This document shows positions 9,245-18,978 of a stretch of DNA of 64,000 bases, one piece after another. Numbering within the stretch: position 1 is the stretch's first letter; the number at the start of each line of letters is the position of its first letter. The stretch is from Legionella cherrii (GTDB lineage: Bacteria; Pseudomonadota; Gammaproteobacteria; Legionellales; Legionellaceae). Under the pieces are notes generated by a model, which saw only the letters and a list, made by a program, of their open reading frames with translations, was not told the origin of the DNA and searched no databases. The DNA lies in the NCBI RefSeq assembly GCF_900635815.1, contig NZ_LR134173.1, positions 843,501 to 907,500 of the forward strand, read 5' to 3'. A program made the position numbers and the translations under genes.

Positions 9245-9934
9245 TTAAATGAAATAAATGGCCAGAATAATCCCGGTTTCGTAGAGCAGACAAAGCGGAA
9301 CCGCGAGCATGATTTGGGAAAACACATCGGGGGGAGTCAGTAACATCCCTACAATAAAAGCGCCAACAATGACATAGGGTCTGATTTTTTTTAGCGTCAC
9401 AACCTCAATGATGTTTAAACGCACTAAGACAAAACAAATTAACGGCACTTGAAAGCAAAATCCAAAGGTCATGAGCATTCGAGTAATAAAATCCAATGCA
9501 TAACTCATATCGGGCATGTAACGCACCCCTTTCGGCAGTGCATGGGCAAAAAAATGGAACATAAATGGCAGGACCAGATAAAAACAAAATAAAACTCCAG
9601 CAAGAAACAGTAAGAGGCTGAAGCTTAAGGCGATGCGCAGCGTAGTTTGTTCTCTTGGATACAGGCCGGGACTGATAAACCGCCAAAATTGAAATAAAGC
9701 AATTGGAGCACTTAGTAATAGTGCCGCATCCGCAGCCAATTTAAGTGGCGTAAATACTGGAGAGGTTACTTGGGTAGCAATTAAGCCTTCCTGAGCAGAA
9801 AGTGAGTGCAGTAGCGGGCTAACAAGCGCCTGGAATAAATCATTCGCCCAAAAAAAGAAAATAAAAAATAATCCGCCAAACCAAATCAGGGTCTGTAATC
9901 CACGACGGCGCAGTTCTAAAAGATGATTGAGCAT
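9245..9934 (-). CDS. tatC: Sec-independent protein translocase subunit TatC
   Basis: TatC is the receptor of the twin-arginine translocon: it binds RR signal peptides and recruits TatA for export of folded proteins. At 229 residues it is slightly short of the usual 240-260. It begins MLNHLLELRRRG, the conserved HL-x-ELR-x-R cytosolic motif, and shows about six hydrophobic segments. The FWRFISPGLYPREQ loop (after segment two) matches the conserved F-x-PGL region. It is not adjacent to tatA/tatB, which lie at 24800-25212 next to ubiB. I recall the same split for Legionella pneumophila. No other gene is in its transcription unit. Confidence 0.95.
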   Translation of the reverse strand: MLNHLLELRRRGLQTLIWFGGLFFIFFFWANDLFQALVSPLLHSLSAQEGLIATQVTSPVFTPLKLAADAALLLSAPIALFQFWRFISPGLYPREQTTLRIALSFSLLLFLAGVLFCFYLVLPFMFHFFAHALPKGVRYMPDMSYALDFITRMLMTFGFCFQVPLICFVLVRLNIIEVVTLKKIRPYVIVGAFIVGMLLTPPDVFSQIMLAVPLCLLYETGIILAIYFI

Positions 9935-9992
9935 GAGTATTGTTTATGCATAGGTTAGAATCATTACCTTATCACTCTCATTAAGGTAAAAG

Positions 9993-10179
9993 GAATCCCC
10001 TCCTCCTAGGGTGGAATAGGGCCAGGGTGCGGGTTCATTGATCACAATCAGTACCCTCATCCATCCTCCGGGCACGTCCTTCCTATGTTCCGTCATCCCG
10101 AGTGCAACAAGGGAGCTCAATGCTGTAGCAGCGTATTTCAATGAGGAGATCCCTTGCGCTGCTCGAGATGACGGGAGAA
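9993..10179. repeat. Composite repeat: family B palindrome nested in a family A element
   Basis: The outer arms are of family A (CCCCTCCTCC...TACCCTCATCC...GGGCAC and AGAAGGGAA). Between them, at 10091-10175, sits a family B element that begins CGTCATCCCGAGTGC and ends GCTCGAGATGACGGG, an inverted pair. It fills the gap between tatC and the 3' end of panD, and no gene is seen in this 278-base stretch. Confidence 0.6.
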
Positions 10180-10212
10180 GGGAACATTTCCTCCCATGAA
10201 AAAATGGCAGTT

Positions 10213-10614
10213 TTAAACTTCCGCAAGTTCTTTGCTTTTCATTCCAATTTTTTCAGGTCTTATTTCTCTTAAACGATTAAATTGATCAACAAAAACTACA
10301 GTTGGAACCAGGTTTGCACAGTCTTCTTCCAAAACTTGGGTAAAAGAGGCAATAATGATTAAATCCCCAGGAGTGACTAGATGTGCTGCTGCTCCATTAA
10401 CGCAAATTTCAGTAGAGCCTGGTTTGCCGGTAATCGCATAAGTCTCAAATCGAGTACCTGCAGTGATATTCCATACATTAACTGCTTCATAAGGCAATAT
10501 ATTTGCCGCTTTAAGAAGCTCTGGAGAAATAGTAATGCTTCCTTCATAGTCCAAATCGGCTTCAGTGACACAAGCACGATGAATTTTGGATTTTAACATT
10601 TTTCTATAAGCCAT
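10213..10614 (-). CDS. panD: Aspartate 1-decarboxylase precursor
   Basis: PanD makes beta-alanine from L-aspartate for pantothenate and CoA synthesis, using a pyruvoyl cofactor formed by self-cleavage. The self-cleavage Gly-Ser pair is visible in LDYEGSITIS (residues 25-26 from the chosen start). Further family signatures are ANILPYEAVNVWNI and the C-terminal PTVVFVD. The ATG at 10614 gives MAYRKMLKSKIHRACVTEADL, which fits the family; an upstream in-frame ATG at 10635 would add seven residues. The gene stands alone between a composite repeat and the divergent rsmA. panB and panC are not in the window. Confidence 0.95.
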   Translation of the reverse strand: MAYRKMLKSKIHRACVTEADLDYEGSITISPELLKAANILPYEAVNVWNITAGTRFETYAITGKPGSTEICVNGAAAHLVTPGDLIIIASFTQVLEEDCANLVPTVVFVDQFNRLREIRPEKIGMKSKELAEV

Positions 10615-10868
10615 AAAGATCCCAGCCTTGTTCATAGTGGGCGAATTTTACACCAAATTGTGAAGTTTATGCTATACCCAAGTACCCCCAAAAGGCTCAT
10701 TTTGGACGGCTTTTTTGAGTTAACTTGGGAATCTAAATTTCATGCTTGGATTTTAAAGCCGATTGAGTGTTGGTCATGGAAAACCCGCATTCTACTTCGT
10801 TTTGTTTAGGCTACTTTTTATTGAGGATGCACGTTATAATTGGTTTTTTATTTATGGGGTGAACTAAG

Positions 10869-11639
10869 GTGAGGCATAGCCCACGTAAGCGGTTTGGCCA
10901 GAATTTTCTACAAAACCGGCACATTATTGATGACATTATACGCGCAATCAATCCGCAAGCGGAAGATAATATGCTGGAAATTGGTCCAGGCTTGGGTGCG
11001 TTAACTGAGCCATTGCTGCGCCGTTTAAATTATTTAACCGCTGTCGAAATCGATACCGATTTACAAAAATATCTGGCAGAGCGCCCTATCGCGCAGGGGA
11101 AATTACATTTGGTTGCTGCAGATGCGTTAACCCTGGATTACAGCCAATTTGGCTCTCAATTACGTGTGGTAGGTAATTTACCCTATAATATTTCCACTCC
11201 ATTGCTACTTCATTTGTTACGATTTGCTTCATACATAGAAGATATGCATTTTATGCTGCAAAAGGAAGTTGTAGAGCGTATGGCAGCACAACCGGGCACT
11301 AAAGCCTATGGCCGGTTAACGGTGATGTTGCAGTATCATTGTGCTGTGGAGCATTTGTTTGATGTACCCCCAGAAGCATTTGATCCACAACCCAAAGTAG
11401 ATTCAGCGGTGGTCCGCCTTATACCCCATCGTGTTTCACCCTTTGAAATAGTTTCTGTGGCGCAGCTGGAGCGATTGGTGGCGAGTGCTTTTGCTATGCG
11501 CCGAAAAACACTGAATAACAATTTAAAGGGAATAATAACGGTTGAGCAATTGAGTACTTTGGGAATTGATGGAAATAAAAGACCAGAACAGATTTCTATT
11601 CCTGAATATGTTCAACTAGCGAAATTTATTTCCAATTAG
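10869..11639 (+). CDS. rsmA: 16S rRNA (adenine1518-N6/adenine1519-N6)-dimethyltransferase
   Basis: RsmA (KsgA) dimethylates A1518 and A1519 in helix 45 of 16S rRNA, a late 30S assembly check. The start is a GTG at 10869, preceded by a GGGGTGA ribosome-binding region. [18 protein letters not shown] is the conserved N-terminus, [15 protein letters not shown] is the S-adenosylmethionine site (motif I) and [11 protein letters not shown] is the catalytic motif IV. The C-terminal helical domain (200-256) is complete, at the usual length of 256. It starts a forward run through a TraI_2-like gene to apaH. In E. coli rsmA is followed by apaG and apaH, so apaG is absent here. Confidence 0.96.
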   Translation: MRHSPRKRFGQNFLQNRHIIDDIIRAINPQAEDNMLEIGPGLGALTEPLLRRLNYLTAVEIDTDLQKYLAERPIAQGKLHLVAADALTLDYSQFGSQLRVVGNLPYNISTPLLLHLLRFASYIEDMHFMLQKEVVERMAAQPGTKAYGRLTVMLQYHCAVEHLFDVPPEAFDPQPKVDSAVVRLIPHRVSPFEIVSVAQLERLVASAFAMRRKTLNNNLKGIITVEQLSTLGIDGNKRPEQISIPEYVQLAKFISN

Positions 11640-11694
11640 TGTAAAATTAATCATCATGGACATAATTTTTCAATCTTGGAGTTACTAAATTATT

Positions 11695-13044
11695 ATGGAG
11701 ATGGCCTTGTTTCATCGTCAACGTCAGCGTAAAGGTTCCTTGTCCTCACAAGGTAAATCTTTAAAAGATTTAACACGCATTGTTAATGCAAACCTTATTT
11801 TGTCAGAAGATAAGCGGCAGACACTACTTAAGAGAATGAGAATGTTATCGGGTCTGGAGACCGCGCGATATGACAGTTTATGCGGCATCCTGATTAATAA
11901 CCTCGTTCACTATTGTCAAAATTTACCAGAAACGACAAATAGTTATTATTCACAGCAAGGTGGGCTTGTGGATCATGCGCTGAATCGTACTGAAGCGGCA
12001 TTGAGCCTCTTTCAGGAGTTCATGGTACAGGATCAGCCTGATCTACTCTCCGAAGAACAAAAACTTTGGCAATATGCACTGTTTTCAGCAGCAATGCTGC
12101 AAGGGATAGGCAAGTTATTCGTTGATTATCGTGTGAGTTTTTATGATGCCAATGGACAATTTTTAAAAGAATGGAACCCGCTGCTTGAAAATATGACCAG
12201 TACTGGGGTTTATTACTTTTACGAATTTGAAAAAGAGCCCGAAATTGAATTTCGACGTCGTCTCAATTTATTGTTGGCAAGAACCTTAATGCCTGCGAGT
12301 GGATTTGCCTGGTTAGCGTCTAATCCCGAGGTTCTTGCAGTGTGGCTTGCCTTATTAAATGAAGATGAACGTTCTGCCGGTACGTTAGGCGCCATCTTAA
12401 TTCGAGCCGAAGCGATTGCTATCCAGCGTTATTTACTTGAATTTATGGTGAGAGGTACTGCTGCTCATAGTGGTGGTCGTTACCGTGCAGGTACTTTCTC
12501 TGGCGGACAACCCGAAACCTTATTAGAAAAAGAACAGACCGTAGGTATGGAGTTTATCCAATGGATGATAAAAGCCTTAGGTGAAGGCCGAATTATGGTT
12601 AACAAAGCCCCGTTATTTATGGTCCCCGGGGGGATGTTGATGTGTGCAGAAATGTTTCAACTATTCGTTCGTGAACATCCTGAATATAAAAATTGGCAAG
12701 CGGTTCAAAATGGATTTTTATCTTTAGGCTTACATAATCTTGCTGCTGATGGTGGGGTTCTCAGCCGATTTGAAACAAAAAATCAAATGGAAACTGGAGT
12801 TGTATTTTCTAAGTATGCTCTCGCTTTACCGGAATCCGTCAAGGTTGTGCAAATGAGTACAGGAAAAGTTGAATCTATGTCTGCAACAGAATTGATTCAT
12901 AAAGCACAATTTAGTAGTCAGTTTACTCAGCAACAAAGCACTGGTTTGACTCATTCATTGCAAAAATTAGACGCGGCAGGAAAATGGCAAGCCTTTGAAT
13001 ATGAAGGACATGGCCTTAAGCCGGGAGCAAAAAACGGTGTCTGA
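11695..13044 (+). CDS. TraI_2/MobH-like domain protein between rsmA and apaH
   Basis: The 449-residue protein resembles the TraI_2 (putative helicase/relaxase N-terminal) family. After a basic N-terminus there is a segment [25 protein letters not shown] (about 80-105), whose GGL-x-DH-x-L is the HD-like signature of that family. [17 protein letters not shown] follows, matching the second HD-like motif region. No helicase walker motif and no relaxase tyrosines were recognised. It overlaps the preferred apaH start by 8 bases, and no mobility genes are nearby, so it behaves as a resident gene in the rsmA-apaH unit. Its biochemical role is unknown; an HD-type hydrolase is possible. Confidence 0.6.
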   Translation: MEMALFHRQRQRKGSLSSQGKSLKDLTRIVNANLILSEDKRQTLLKRMRMLSGLETARYDSLCGILINNLVHYCQNLPETTNSYYSQQGGLVDHALNRTEAALSLFQEFMVQDQPDLLSEEQKLWQYALFSAAMLQGIGKLFVDYRVSFYDANGQFLKEWNPLLENMTSTGVYYFYEFEKEPEIEFRRRLNLLLARTLMPASGFAWLASNPEVLAVWLALLNEDERSAGTLGAILIRAEAIAIQRYLLEFMVRGTAAHSGGRYRAGTFSGGQPETLLEKEQTVGMEFIQWMIKALGEGRIMVNKAPLFMVPGGMLMCAEMFQLFVREHPEYKNWQAVQNGFLSLGLHNLAADGGVLSRFETKNQMETGVVFSKYALALPESVKVVQMSTGKVESMSATELIHKAQFSSQFTQQQSTGLTHSLQKLDAAGKWQAFEYEGHGLKPGAKNGV

Positions 13045-13852
13045 TTATGCAATTGGGGATGTGCAGGGTTGTTATGAACCATTGCAACGGTTATTGGAGC
13101 TCATTGATTTTGATGACAAAACGGATCGGCTGTGGTTTGTTGGTGATTTGGTAAATCGAGGCCCTGAATCTTTGGCGGTTTTACGTTTTGTCAGCTCTTT
13201 ACCTGTTACGCCCCGCGTGACCCTTGGCAATCATGATTTACATTTGTTAGCCTCCCTCTTTGGGGGTAGGCCATGGAAAGGACACGATGATACCTTACAG
13301 GAAGTAATGCATGCTGCTGATGGTGAAAGCCTAGGCCATTGGTTAAGAAAACAATCCATTTTGTATTATTCGCCAGAACTTGAAGTGGTTATGTGTCATG
13401 CGGGAATTTGTCCCTTGTGGGACTTGCCACAGGCAATGCAGCTTGCCCGGGAGCTCGAAGAAGTCCTGGCAGGTGAACATTATCGCGAATTTTTATCGAA
13501 TTTATATGGAAACCAGCCCGATATCTGGTCAGATGAGCTCAAGGGGACCGATAGACTGCGGGTGATTACTAATTATTATACGCGCATGCGGTTTTGCGAT
13601 GCACAAGGACGGCTCGAGCTGAGTTATAAAGGAACTATTGCTCAAGCACCCGCAAATCTTTATCCTTGGTATGAGGTACCGTGTCGTAAAGAAATTGATG
13701 TAGATATTGTTTTTGGACATTGGGCTGCTTTAATGGGGAAATGTCCTAATCCCAAAATTCATGCAATAGATACCGGATGTCTTTGGGGTGGCCAATTAAC
13801 TGCATTACGTTTGCAGGATATGCAACGATTCGCAGTCTGGAATAATAAATGA
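13037..13852 (+). CDS. apaH: Symmetrical bis(5'-nucleosyl)-tetraphosphatase
   Basis: ApaH cleaves Ap4A to two ADP and can decap Np4-capped RNA. It has the metallophosphatase motifs in order: [12 protein letters not shown] (start), [30 protein letters not shown] and VFGHWAAL. The preferred start is the GTG at 13037 (VSDYAIGD), matching the compact family N-terminus. It overlaps the previous stop by 8 bases, with GGGAGC upstream. In-frame ATGs at 13013 and 12995 would lengthen the N-terminus. The stop at 13852 overlaps an ATGATG at 13849 that opens the tolC-like frame, so coupling to the export operon is possible. Confidence 0.94.
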   Translation: MSDYAIGDVQGCYEPLQRLLELIDFDDKTDRLWFVGDLVNRGPESLAVLRFVSSLPVTPRVTLGNHDLHLLASLFGGRPWKGHDDTLQEVMHAADGESLGHWLRKQSILYYSPELEVVMCHAGICPLWDLPQAMQLARELEEVLAGEHYREFLSNLYGNQPDIWSDELKGTDRLRVITNYYTRMRFCDAQGRLELSYKGTIAQAPANLYPWYEVPCRKEIDVDIVFGHWAALMGKCPNPKIHAIDTGCLWGGQLTALRLQDMQRFAVWNNK

Positions 13853-15616
13853 TGTTACGAAACAAGTTGAGCTTCTTCTCTTCAGCCTTGATTGCCATCA
13901 AGTTAAGAATTTTCTCTCTCGCTCGTGGGAGGGGGGTAGGCGAGAGGGTTCACTGGTCAAAATCAATACCCTCATCCGCCTTAATGGGTACCCTCTCCCC
14001 GTGGGGCGAAGGAAAATTCGTTAACTTAATGGCAATGGGGGCGGTACCTAAGCGATGGGTGGCCGTTATATCTTTTGTAATCTGCTCCCTGTTCGGATTT
14101 AATGCTTGGTCAATTCCGGTAAGTGACGATTTACAAGTAAAACAAGCAGAGCAACGATTGCAAACAGCAATCAAAAATCCTGAATTTATGTTACACAACT
14201 GGATAGAGTTACCCACCTCACCGGCAGCCCGTAATAAAAAAGTTCATCAGCTGAGTCTAAGAGAGGCGATTTTATTGGCCTTACGCTACAATCCCAACAT
14301 TCAAAATGCCGAGCTAGACCGTATCGTACAACGCTATCAATTACGTTTAGCGCACAATCAGTTTGAACTGCAATATGCTTTAGGTGCTTCTGGAGTACTG
14401 CAAAAAAGCAGGTTCAATGGTGTGGGTACGGATACGACCCATACGCTATTAGCCAGTCCCGAGTTCAATTTGAAAACGAAACTCGGCACAGAAGCCAATT
14501 TATCGATAAATAATAACGTCAATGAAAATAACAATTACAATCCGGTATTGAATTTTTCTTTAACCCAGCCTTTATTGCGTGGTTTTGGGAAGTCTGTAAA
14601 TGAAGCAGCGCTTTTAGATGCCGAGGACAATGAGTGGTTAAACAAATTAAACTTACAACAGTCAGTTGCCGATCAAGTCACACAAGTCATTATGGCTTAT
14701 CGAATGCTCATTTTGAGTGGTAATAATTTGCAGAATCAACGATTGCAGTTAAAAGAAGCAAAAAAATCTTATGAGATTAATGAAAAAAAAATCAAGGCGG
14801 GTCAATTAGAACCAACAGGCAATATTCAGCAATCCTACCAAATCGAATCCTTAAGTTTAATGGTAGAACAGGCTGAAAATGATTTTCAAACCGCATCACA
14901 GGATCTTTTGCAGACTATAGGTCTTGATCCAGAAATGCATATCTCAGTTCCCAGTGATGTTGCATTAGATAAACTCGCAGTTCCCAATTTACAGCAATCC
15001 ATTGATCAGGCATTGAATCATAATACCGTTTATTTAGCACAAAAAATGACATTGCGAGCCGATGAGCGAGCCTATAAGGTGGCTAAAAAATCAACAATTA
15101 TGGCAATTGGATGTGTCAGGAAACGTGCAAAGTGGGGTGGTGAATGATGTCACTGGCGTTAATGGTGGATTGAATGGTATTTACAATGGAAACAACATCA
15201 CGCAAGCAGCGCGTTTGACCCTAACTGTTCCTTTACATGATATCGGTCGTCGCAGCCAACTGATAAACGCTAAAGTACGTTTGGAAAAAGACCGCTTAAA
15301 TTTACTGGCTACTAAACGAGCATTAATAACGAATATAACCAATACCATTAACAATATAAGAAGTTTGGCAAAACGTTATCAATTAGCACTCAAACAAGTG
15401 AAATTGGCAGAGCAGTCTTATGCCCTGGAGAAGAAAAAACAGCAAGCGGGGATATCGAGTGCATTGGATGTGAACAACACACAGAATCAGCTGATTCAAG
15501 CACAGTCTGGATTAATCAATGCAAAGATGGCCTATCTCAATCAGATATCAAATCTGCAAAGGACTTTGGGAACAACGTTGGAGCATTGGCACATTAAATT
15601 AAGGTATGGTGGATGA
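13849..15616 (+). pseudogene. TolC-family outer membrane efflux protein, frame broken by one extra A
   Basis: The two halves of a TolC-like channel protein lie in different frames (13849-15147, then from about 15089 to 15616). Removing one A from the A6 run at 15085-15090 joins VAK to NQQLWQLDVSG and restores a continuous protein. The repeated outer-membrane-efflux helices are visible: LSLREAILLALRYNPNIQNAELD in the first half, LNFSLTQPLLRGFG, and in the second half ALDVNNTQNQLIQAQ and YLNQISNLQRTLG. The likely start is the ATG at 14029 or 14035, giving a signal peptide (WVAVISFVICSLFGFNAWS). The 60 codons upstream translate a repeat element. It overlaps the adaptor gene by 4 bases. It forms the outer membrane exit of the adjacent ABC exporter. 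A sequencing error is more likely than true decay. Confidence 0.82.
13912..14013. repeat. Family A interspersed repeat inside the tolC 5' reading frame
   Basis: It has the CTCTCTCGCTCGTGGGAGGGGGG arm, TACCCTCATCCGCC, GGGTACCCTCTCCCC and GGGGCGAAGG, matching the copies at 3137-3231 and 60225-60271. It lies just after apaH and before the probable tolC start, yet the frame remains open through it. Confidence 0.7.
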
Positions 15617-16758
15617 ATAGGTTATACAAATCAAAATTTATCATTTTATTATTGAGTGGGCTTCTTCTATCCGCATGTGGTCATCACGAAAAGAAAAAAA
15701 CGGTTGCATTACACCGCTATAAAGTCGAAGAACAAACCCTGCATAAGACCCTACATTTTACGGGAACGGTGCAACCGTTGCATGAAAATACCATTGCCAG
15801 TCCAATCGAAGCCGTGGTTGAAACCATGAATTTTCATTATGGGCAATTGGTTAAAAAAGGCGATATGATTTTAACGCTTAACTCAACTGAGTTACAAAGA
15901 CAATTTAACGAGACCTTAACGGAATATTTAAAAGCCAAAGACAGTTATACCATAGCAAAGGCTAAATTTGTTGGGACTCAGGACTTATGGAATTCAGGTC
16001 TATTATCCAAAAATAATTACATGAGTGAAAAATCAAATGTAGATACCGGCCGGGTTACTTTAATGCAATCCACACGAAAGCTGACTGAAATGTTGGAAAA
16101 ATTAGATGAAAACAGTCCAAAAAATTTATCTGCTTTAAGTTTGGCTGATTTCGATAAGATAAAAACCATTTTGGCGGCGAATCACAATCTGATTCGTTTA
16201 AAAGCGTCTGGTGATGGAATACTCCTGTACCCACCGAAAGCCGGTGAGGATAAAAGTGCACGCGTTACTGTAGGCTCTACCGTAAAGTCAGGTCAAGTTA
16301 TTGGTTTAATTGGTGATTTATCGGGGATCCGTATTGAAATTGATGTCCCTGAAATTGATATCACGCAAATTCAAACAGGCATGGACGCGACAGTAAGTGG
16401 GGTTGCATTCGGTAAATATCAATTAAAAGGGCAATTAGTGGTAGTCAATGCGCAGGCATCCACGAACAATGGCTTACCTTTTTTTACTGCAGTAGTTGAA
16501 GTGAGAAACCTGACTGCTGAGCAGCAACGTTGGATCAAAGTGGGCATGAGCGCATCCATAGAAATTAGTGTTGATAATGGGAAACAACTTCTAGTACCGA
16601 TTGCTGCAATAAAGCGGGAGAAAGGCCAAAGTGTGGTGCACGTGCAAACTAAGCCCAATGTTACGGAAAAGCGCGTGATTACGACCGGTGCCGCACAGGC
16701 GGATTTAGTGGTTGTTGAGAGCGGTTTAAAGGCCGGCGAAGTGGTGGTTTATGAATGA
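15613..16758 (+). CDS. Periplasmic adaptor (membrane fusion) lipoprotein of an ABC efflux system
   Basis: This is a HlyD/MacA-type adaptor that bridges the inner-membrane ABC permease and the TolC channel. The N-terminus, ending LLLSGLLLSACGHHEKK, is a lipoprotein signal peptide with lipobox LSAC (cysteine near residue 22). A lipoyl-like half (NTIASPIEAVVETMNFHYGQLVKKGDMIL, 58-86) is followed by an alpha hairpin (about 90-175), the second lipoyl half (ASGDGILLYPPKAG) and a beta barrel (VGMSASIEIS). The 381 residues are usual for MacA. It overlaps tolC upstream by 4 bases and the ATPase downstream by 8, which shows tight coupling. The substrate cannot be told from sequence. Confidence 0.88.
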   Translation: MNRLYKSKFIILLLSGLLLSACGHHEKKKTVALHRYKVEEQTLHKTLHFTGTVQPLHENTIASPIEAVVETMNFHYGQLVKKGDMILTLNSTELQRQFNETLTEYLKAKDSYTIAKAKFVGTQDLWNSGLLSKNNYMSEKSNVDTGRVTLMQSTRKLTEMLEKLDENSPKNLSALSLADFDKIKTILAANHNLIRLKASGDGILLYPPKAGEDKSARVTVGSTVKSGQVIGLIGDLSGIRIEIDVPEIDITQIQTGMDATVSGVAFGKYQLKGQLVVVNAQASTNNGLPFFTAVVEVRNLTAEQQRWIKVGMSASIEISVDNGKQLLVPIAAIKREKGQSVVHVQTKPNVTEKRVITTGAAQADLVVVESGLKAGEVVVYE

Positions 16759-17548
16759 TCTCGTTATAAATTGCGATAAAAGCAATGTCTTTGAAGAGGG
16801 GCGCGTTCTGAAGCAATTGACTCCGGCATTAAAACCGCTAGATCCCAGCACGATTAAAAAAAATCAACAACCGTTAATGAAGCTCTCTAATATTGTTAAA
16901 ACTTATCATCTTGAAGGAATCAGCACCACGATTTTAAAAGAAGTATCGCTGACCGTAAATGAAGGAGATTTATTGGCGATTGTAGGTGCTTCCGGTTCTG
17001 GTAAATCGACTTTAATGAATATTATGGGACTTCTGGATAAGGCAGATGCGGGAACCTATTTATTAAAAAATCGTAATGTTGCCGCTTTAACCGATGATGA
17101 GTTAGCTGAGTTAAGAAATCAAAACATTGGTTTTGTATTCCAACAATTCAATTTATTACCAAGATTTAGTGCCTTGCAAAATGTGGCATTGCCGTTAATT
17201 TATCGAGGTGTTGGTGCTGCTGAAATTAAGGAAAGAGTGCTTGTGGCTCTTGAGCGGGTAGGTATGCAGCAGTATGCACAGCACCGACCTACGCAATTAT
17301 CCGGTGGACAACAGCAACGCGTTGCCATTGCGCGTGCTTTGGTAACCGAGCCACAAGTGATTTTGGCAGATGAACCGACAGGTGCTCTTGATTCACGTAC
17401 GGGTAATGAAGTAATGAATTTATTTTTAAGTTTGCATGCTCAGGGACGTAGTATCATTATGATCACCCATGATGAGCAGATTGCCGCTTTATGTCAGCGA
17501 AAAATCACACTTGTGGATGGTTTCGTGATGACGGAGACTGCATCATGA
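16751..17548 (+). CDS. ABC transporter ATP-binding protein (MacB/LolD type)
   Basis: This is the nucleotide-binding subunit of the exporter. It has Walker [10 protein letters not shown] (near residue 77), Q-loop [13 protein letters not shown], signature [15 protein letters not shown], Walker [13 protein letters not shown] and H-loop IMITHD. The phrase [20 protein letters not shown] is typical of the MacB/LolD/FtsE-like 3.A.1.122 group. In full-length MacB the ATPase is fused to the permease, but here the two are separate, overlapping by 4 bases at ATGA (17545-17548). An N-terminal extension of about 40 residues (ahead of MKLSNIV) is unusual. An alternative start at the ATG of MKLSNIV (16877) would remove it. 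Confidence 0.92.
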   Translation: MNDLVINCDKSNVFEEGRVLKQLTPALKPLDPSTIKKNQQPLMKLSNIVKTYHLEGISTTILKEVSLTVNEGDLLAIVGASGSGKSTLMNIMGLLDKADAGTYLLKNRNVAALTDDELAELRNQNIGFVFQQFNLLPRFSALQNVALPLIYRGVGAAEIKERVLVALERVGMQQYAQHRPTQLSGGQQQRVAIARALVTEPQVILADEPTGALDSRTGNEVMNLFLSLHAQGRSIIMITHDEQIAALCQRKITLVDGFVMTETAS

Positions 17549-18735
17549 ATTTTGCAGGACATTGTCAGCAAGCTTTGGTGAATTTGACTGCCGCTAAGTT
17601 ACGCTCTTTTTTAGCAGTTTTAGGCATTTTAGTGGGTACTGCTGCGGTGGTTGCTTTAATTAGTTGTGGCCAACTTGCTACCGAAAAAGCGTTAGCTCAA
17701 TTCAAGGCATTAGGTACCGATTTATTGGCAGTAGCTGTTTATCCTAAAACGACTGAAAAATCTGGGAGCATGGAATCTGTCTCTGTAGCTCAATGGGAAC
17801 AATTGCCGGAGCGAATACCTTACATTGTCGATATGGCACCCTACAGTACGGCATATCAACCCTTGAGTTTTCAAGGTAAACAAATGCAAGGAGCTGTTAT
17901 TGGCGCGAATGAGCATTTGGCAAAAATCGTGCACATCAAATTAGCTGCCGGTCATTTTGTTTCTTTTGTTGAGTCCTATGAACATTACTGTGTTATTGGT
18001 GCAGGTTTAGCGCGACAAATCCAAGAAATTAGTTTTGATGATCCCATTGGCAAACAATTACGCATCGGACAATCTTTATACACAATCATCGGCGTGGCTG
18101 AGCCTTGGAAAGAAAATGGATTTTTTAATGAAGACATCAATCAGGCCGCTATCATTCCATTGGCTGGAATTAGTCTGGTGAGTAAAGATGCGAAAGTGAA
18201 TAATGTGGTTCTGGAGTTGAAACCGGATAGCCCTATCGATGAGGTGATTGAAGAAATAAAACAAATTATTGGTTCCATCGCTCCGAAACTAAGTGTTTTT
18301 TCACGTAGTGCCAAACAAATTATTGCCAGTATGGAAAATCAAGGACATATTTTTACTTTATTGCTTGCGGTAATTGGTGGAATTTCACTTTTAGTGGGTG
18401 GAATTGGGGTGATGAATGTTATGCTGGTTTCAGTCAGTGAGCGTAAAAAAGAAATTGGTATTCGTAAAGCAGTTGGTGCTAAAAATAGCGAGATTCAGGC
18501 ATTATTTCTAGTGGAATCAGTGATGCTTTCTTTGCTGGGAGGGATTCTTGGAGTGATTTTAGGTTTAATTTTTACACGTATTTTGGCCTATTTTAGTGAT
18601 TGGAATTTTTCAATCTATCTTCTCCCTCCTCTAGCGGGTTTTTTGGTCTCGGCAGCCACTGGTATTTTCTTTGGTTTTTATCCCGCACGACGTGCTGCAA
18701 AATTAGAGCCCGTAGTTTCTCTCCGGAGTGAGTAA
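17545..18735 (+). CDS. ABC transporter permease, MacB family (FtsX-like)
   Basis: The inner-membrane permease has the MacB topology: one N-terminal helix (SFLAVLGILVGTAAVVALIS), a long periplasmic domain (about 50-270), then three helices (LLLAVIGGISLLVGGIGVMNVMLVSV, ALFLVESVMLSLLGGILGVILGL, LLPPLAGFLVSAATGIFFGFYPA). The cytoplasmic loop SERKKEIGIRKAVGAK is the FtsX/MacB coupling motif, and the end PARRAAKLEPVVSLRSE is characteristic. The start is the ATG at 17545, which overlaps the ATPase stop. About 397 residues, normal for a permease without fused ATPase. It closes the export operon. MacAB-type pumps move macrolides, siderophores or peptides; the substrate here is unknown. Confidence 0.92.
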   Translation: MNFAGHCQQALVNLTAAKLRSFLAVLGILVGTAAVVALISCGQLATEKALAQFKALGTDLLAVAVYPKTTEKSGSMESVSVAQWEQLPERIPYIVDMAPYSTAYQPLSFQGKQMQGAVIGANEHLAKIVHIKLAAGHFVSFVESYEHYCVIGAGLARQIQEISFDDPIGKQLRIGQSLYTIIGVAEPWKENGFFNEDINQAAIIPLAGISLVSKDAKVNNVVLELKPDSPIDEVIEEIKQIIGSIAPKLSVFSRSAKQIIASMENQGHIFTLLLAVIGGISLLVGGIGVMNVMLVSVSERKKEIGIRKAVGAKNSEIQALFLVESVMLSLLGGILGVILGLIFTRILAYFSDWNFSIYLLPPLAGFLVSAATGIFFGFYPARRAAKLEPVVSLRSE

Positions 18736-18751
18736 TCGGATTGAGTTGTAA

Positions 18752-18886
18752 CCTGGGCTCAGGGCAGCAGAACTTTCGTCATCTCAAGTGCATGAGGAAT
18801 ATCCCAATACATTGTGCTACAACAATAAGCGCCCTGCACTCGGGATGACGGTAAAAGCGCTGCAGGTTCCGCTGCCCTGCACCAGG
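18752..18886. repeat. Nested palindromic repeat after the export operon
   Basis: The outer arms CCTGG...CAGGGCAGC (18752-18768) pair with GCTGCCCTG...CCAGG (18871-18886). Inside is a family B element: GTCATCTCAAGTGC (from 18779) pairs with GCACTCGGGATGAC (to 18849). One palindrome is therefore inserted in, or built around, another. It could end transcription of the export operon. Confidence 0.6.
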
Positions 18887-18978
18887 CAAGATATTAAAGT
18901 TCAATTACCTTTCTATTGCATGGAATTTATAAGTACCTTATGATGAAAAATCATTTTTATCGTTAAATGGACTTGCAT

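Noticed and set aside
11695..13044. Integrated conjugative element, suggested by the TraI_2-like domain
   Set aside because: No integrase, attachment repeats or transfer genes are nearby; the gene overlaps apaH in a housekeeping run.
15085..15147. Programmed frameshift in tolC
   Set aside because: The same one-base excess occurs in three other homopolymers in unrelated genes, so an artefact is simpler. No stimulatory structure was seen.
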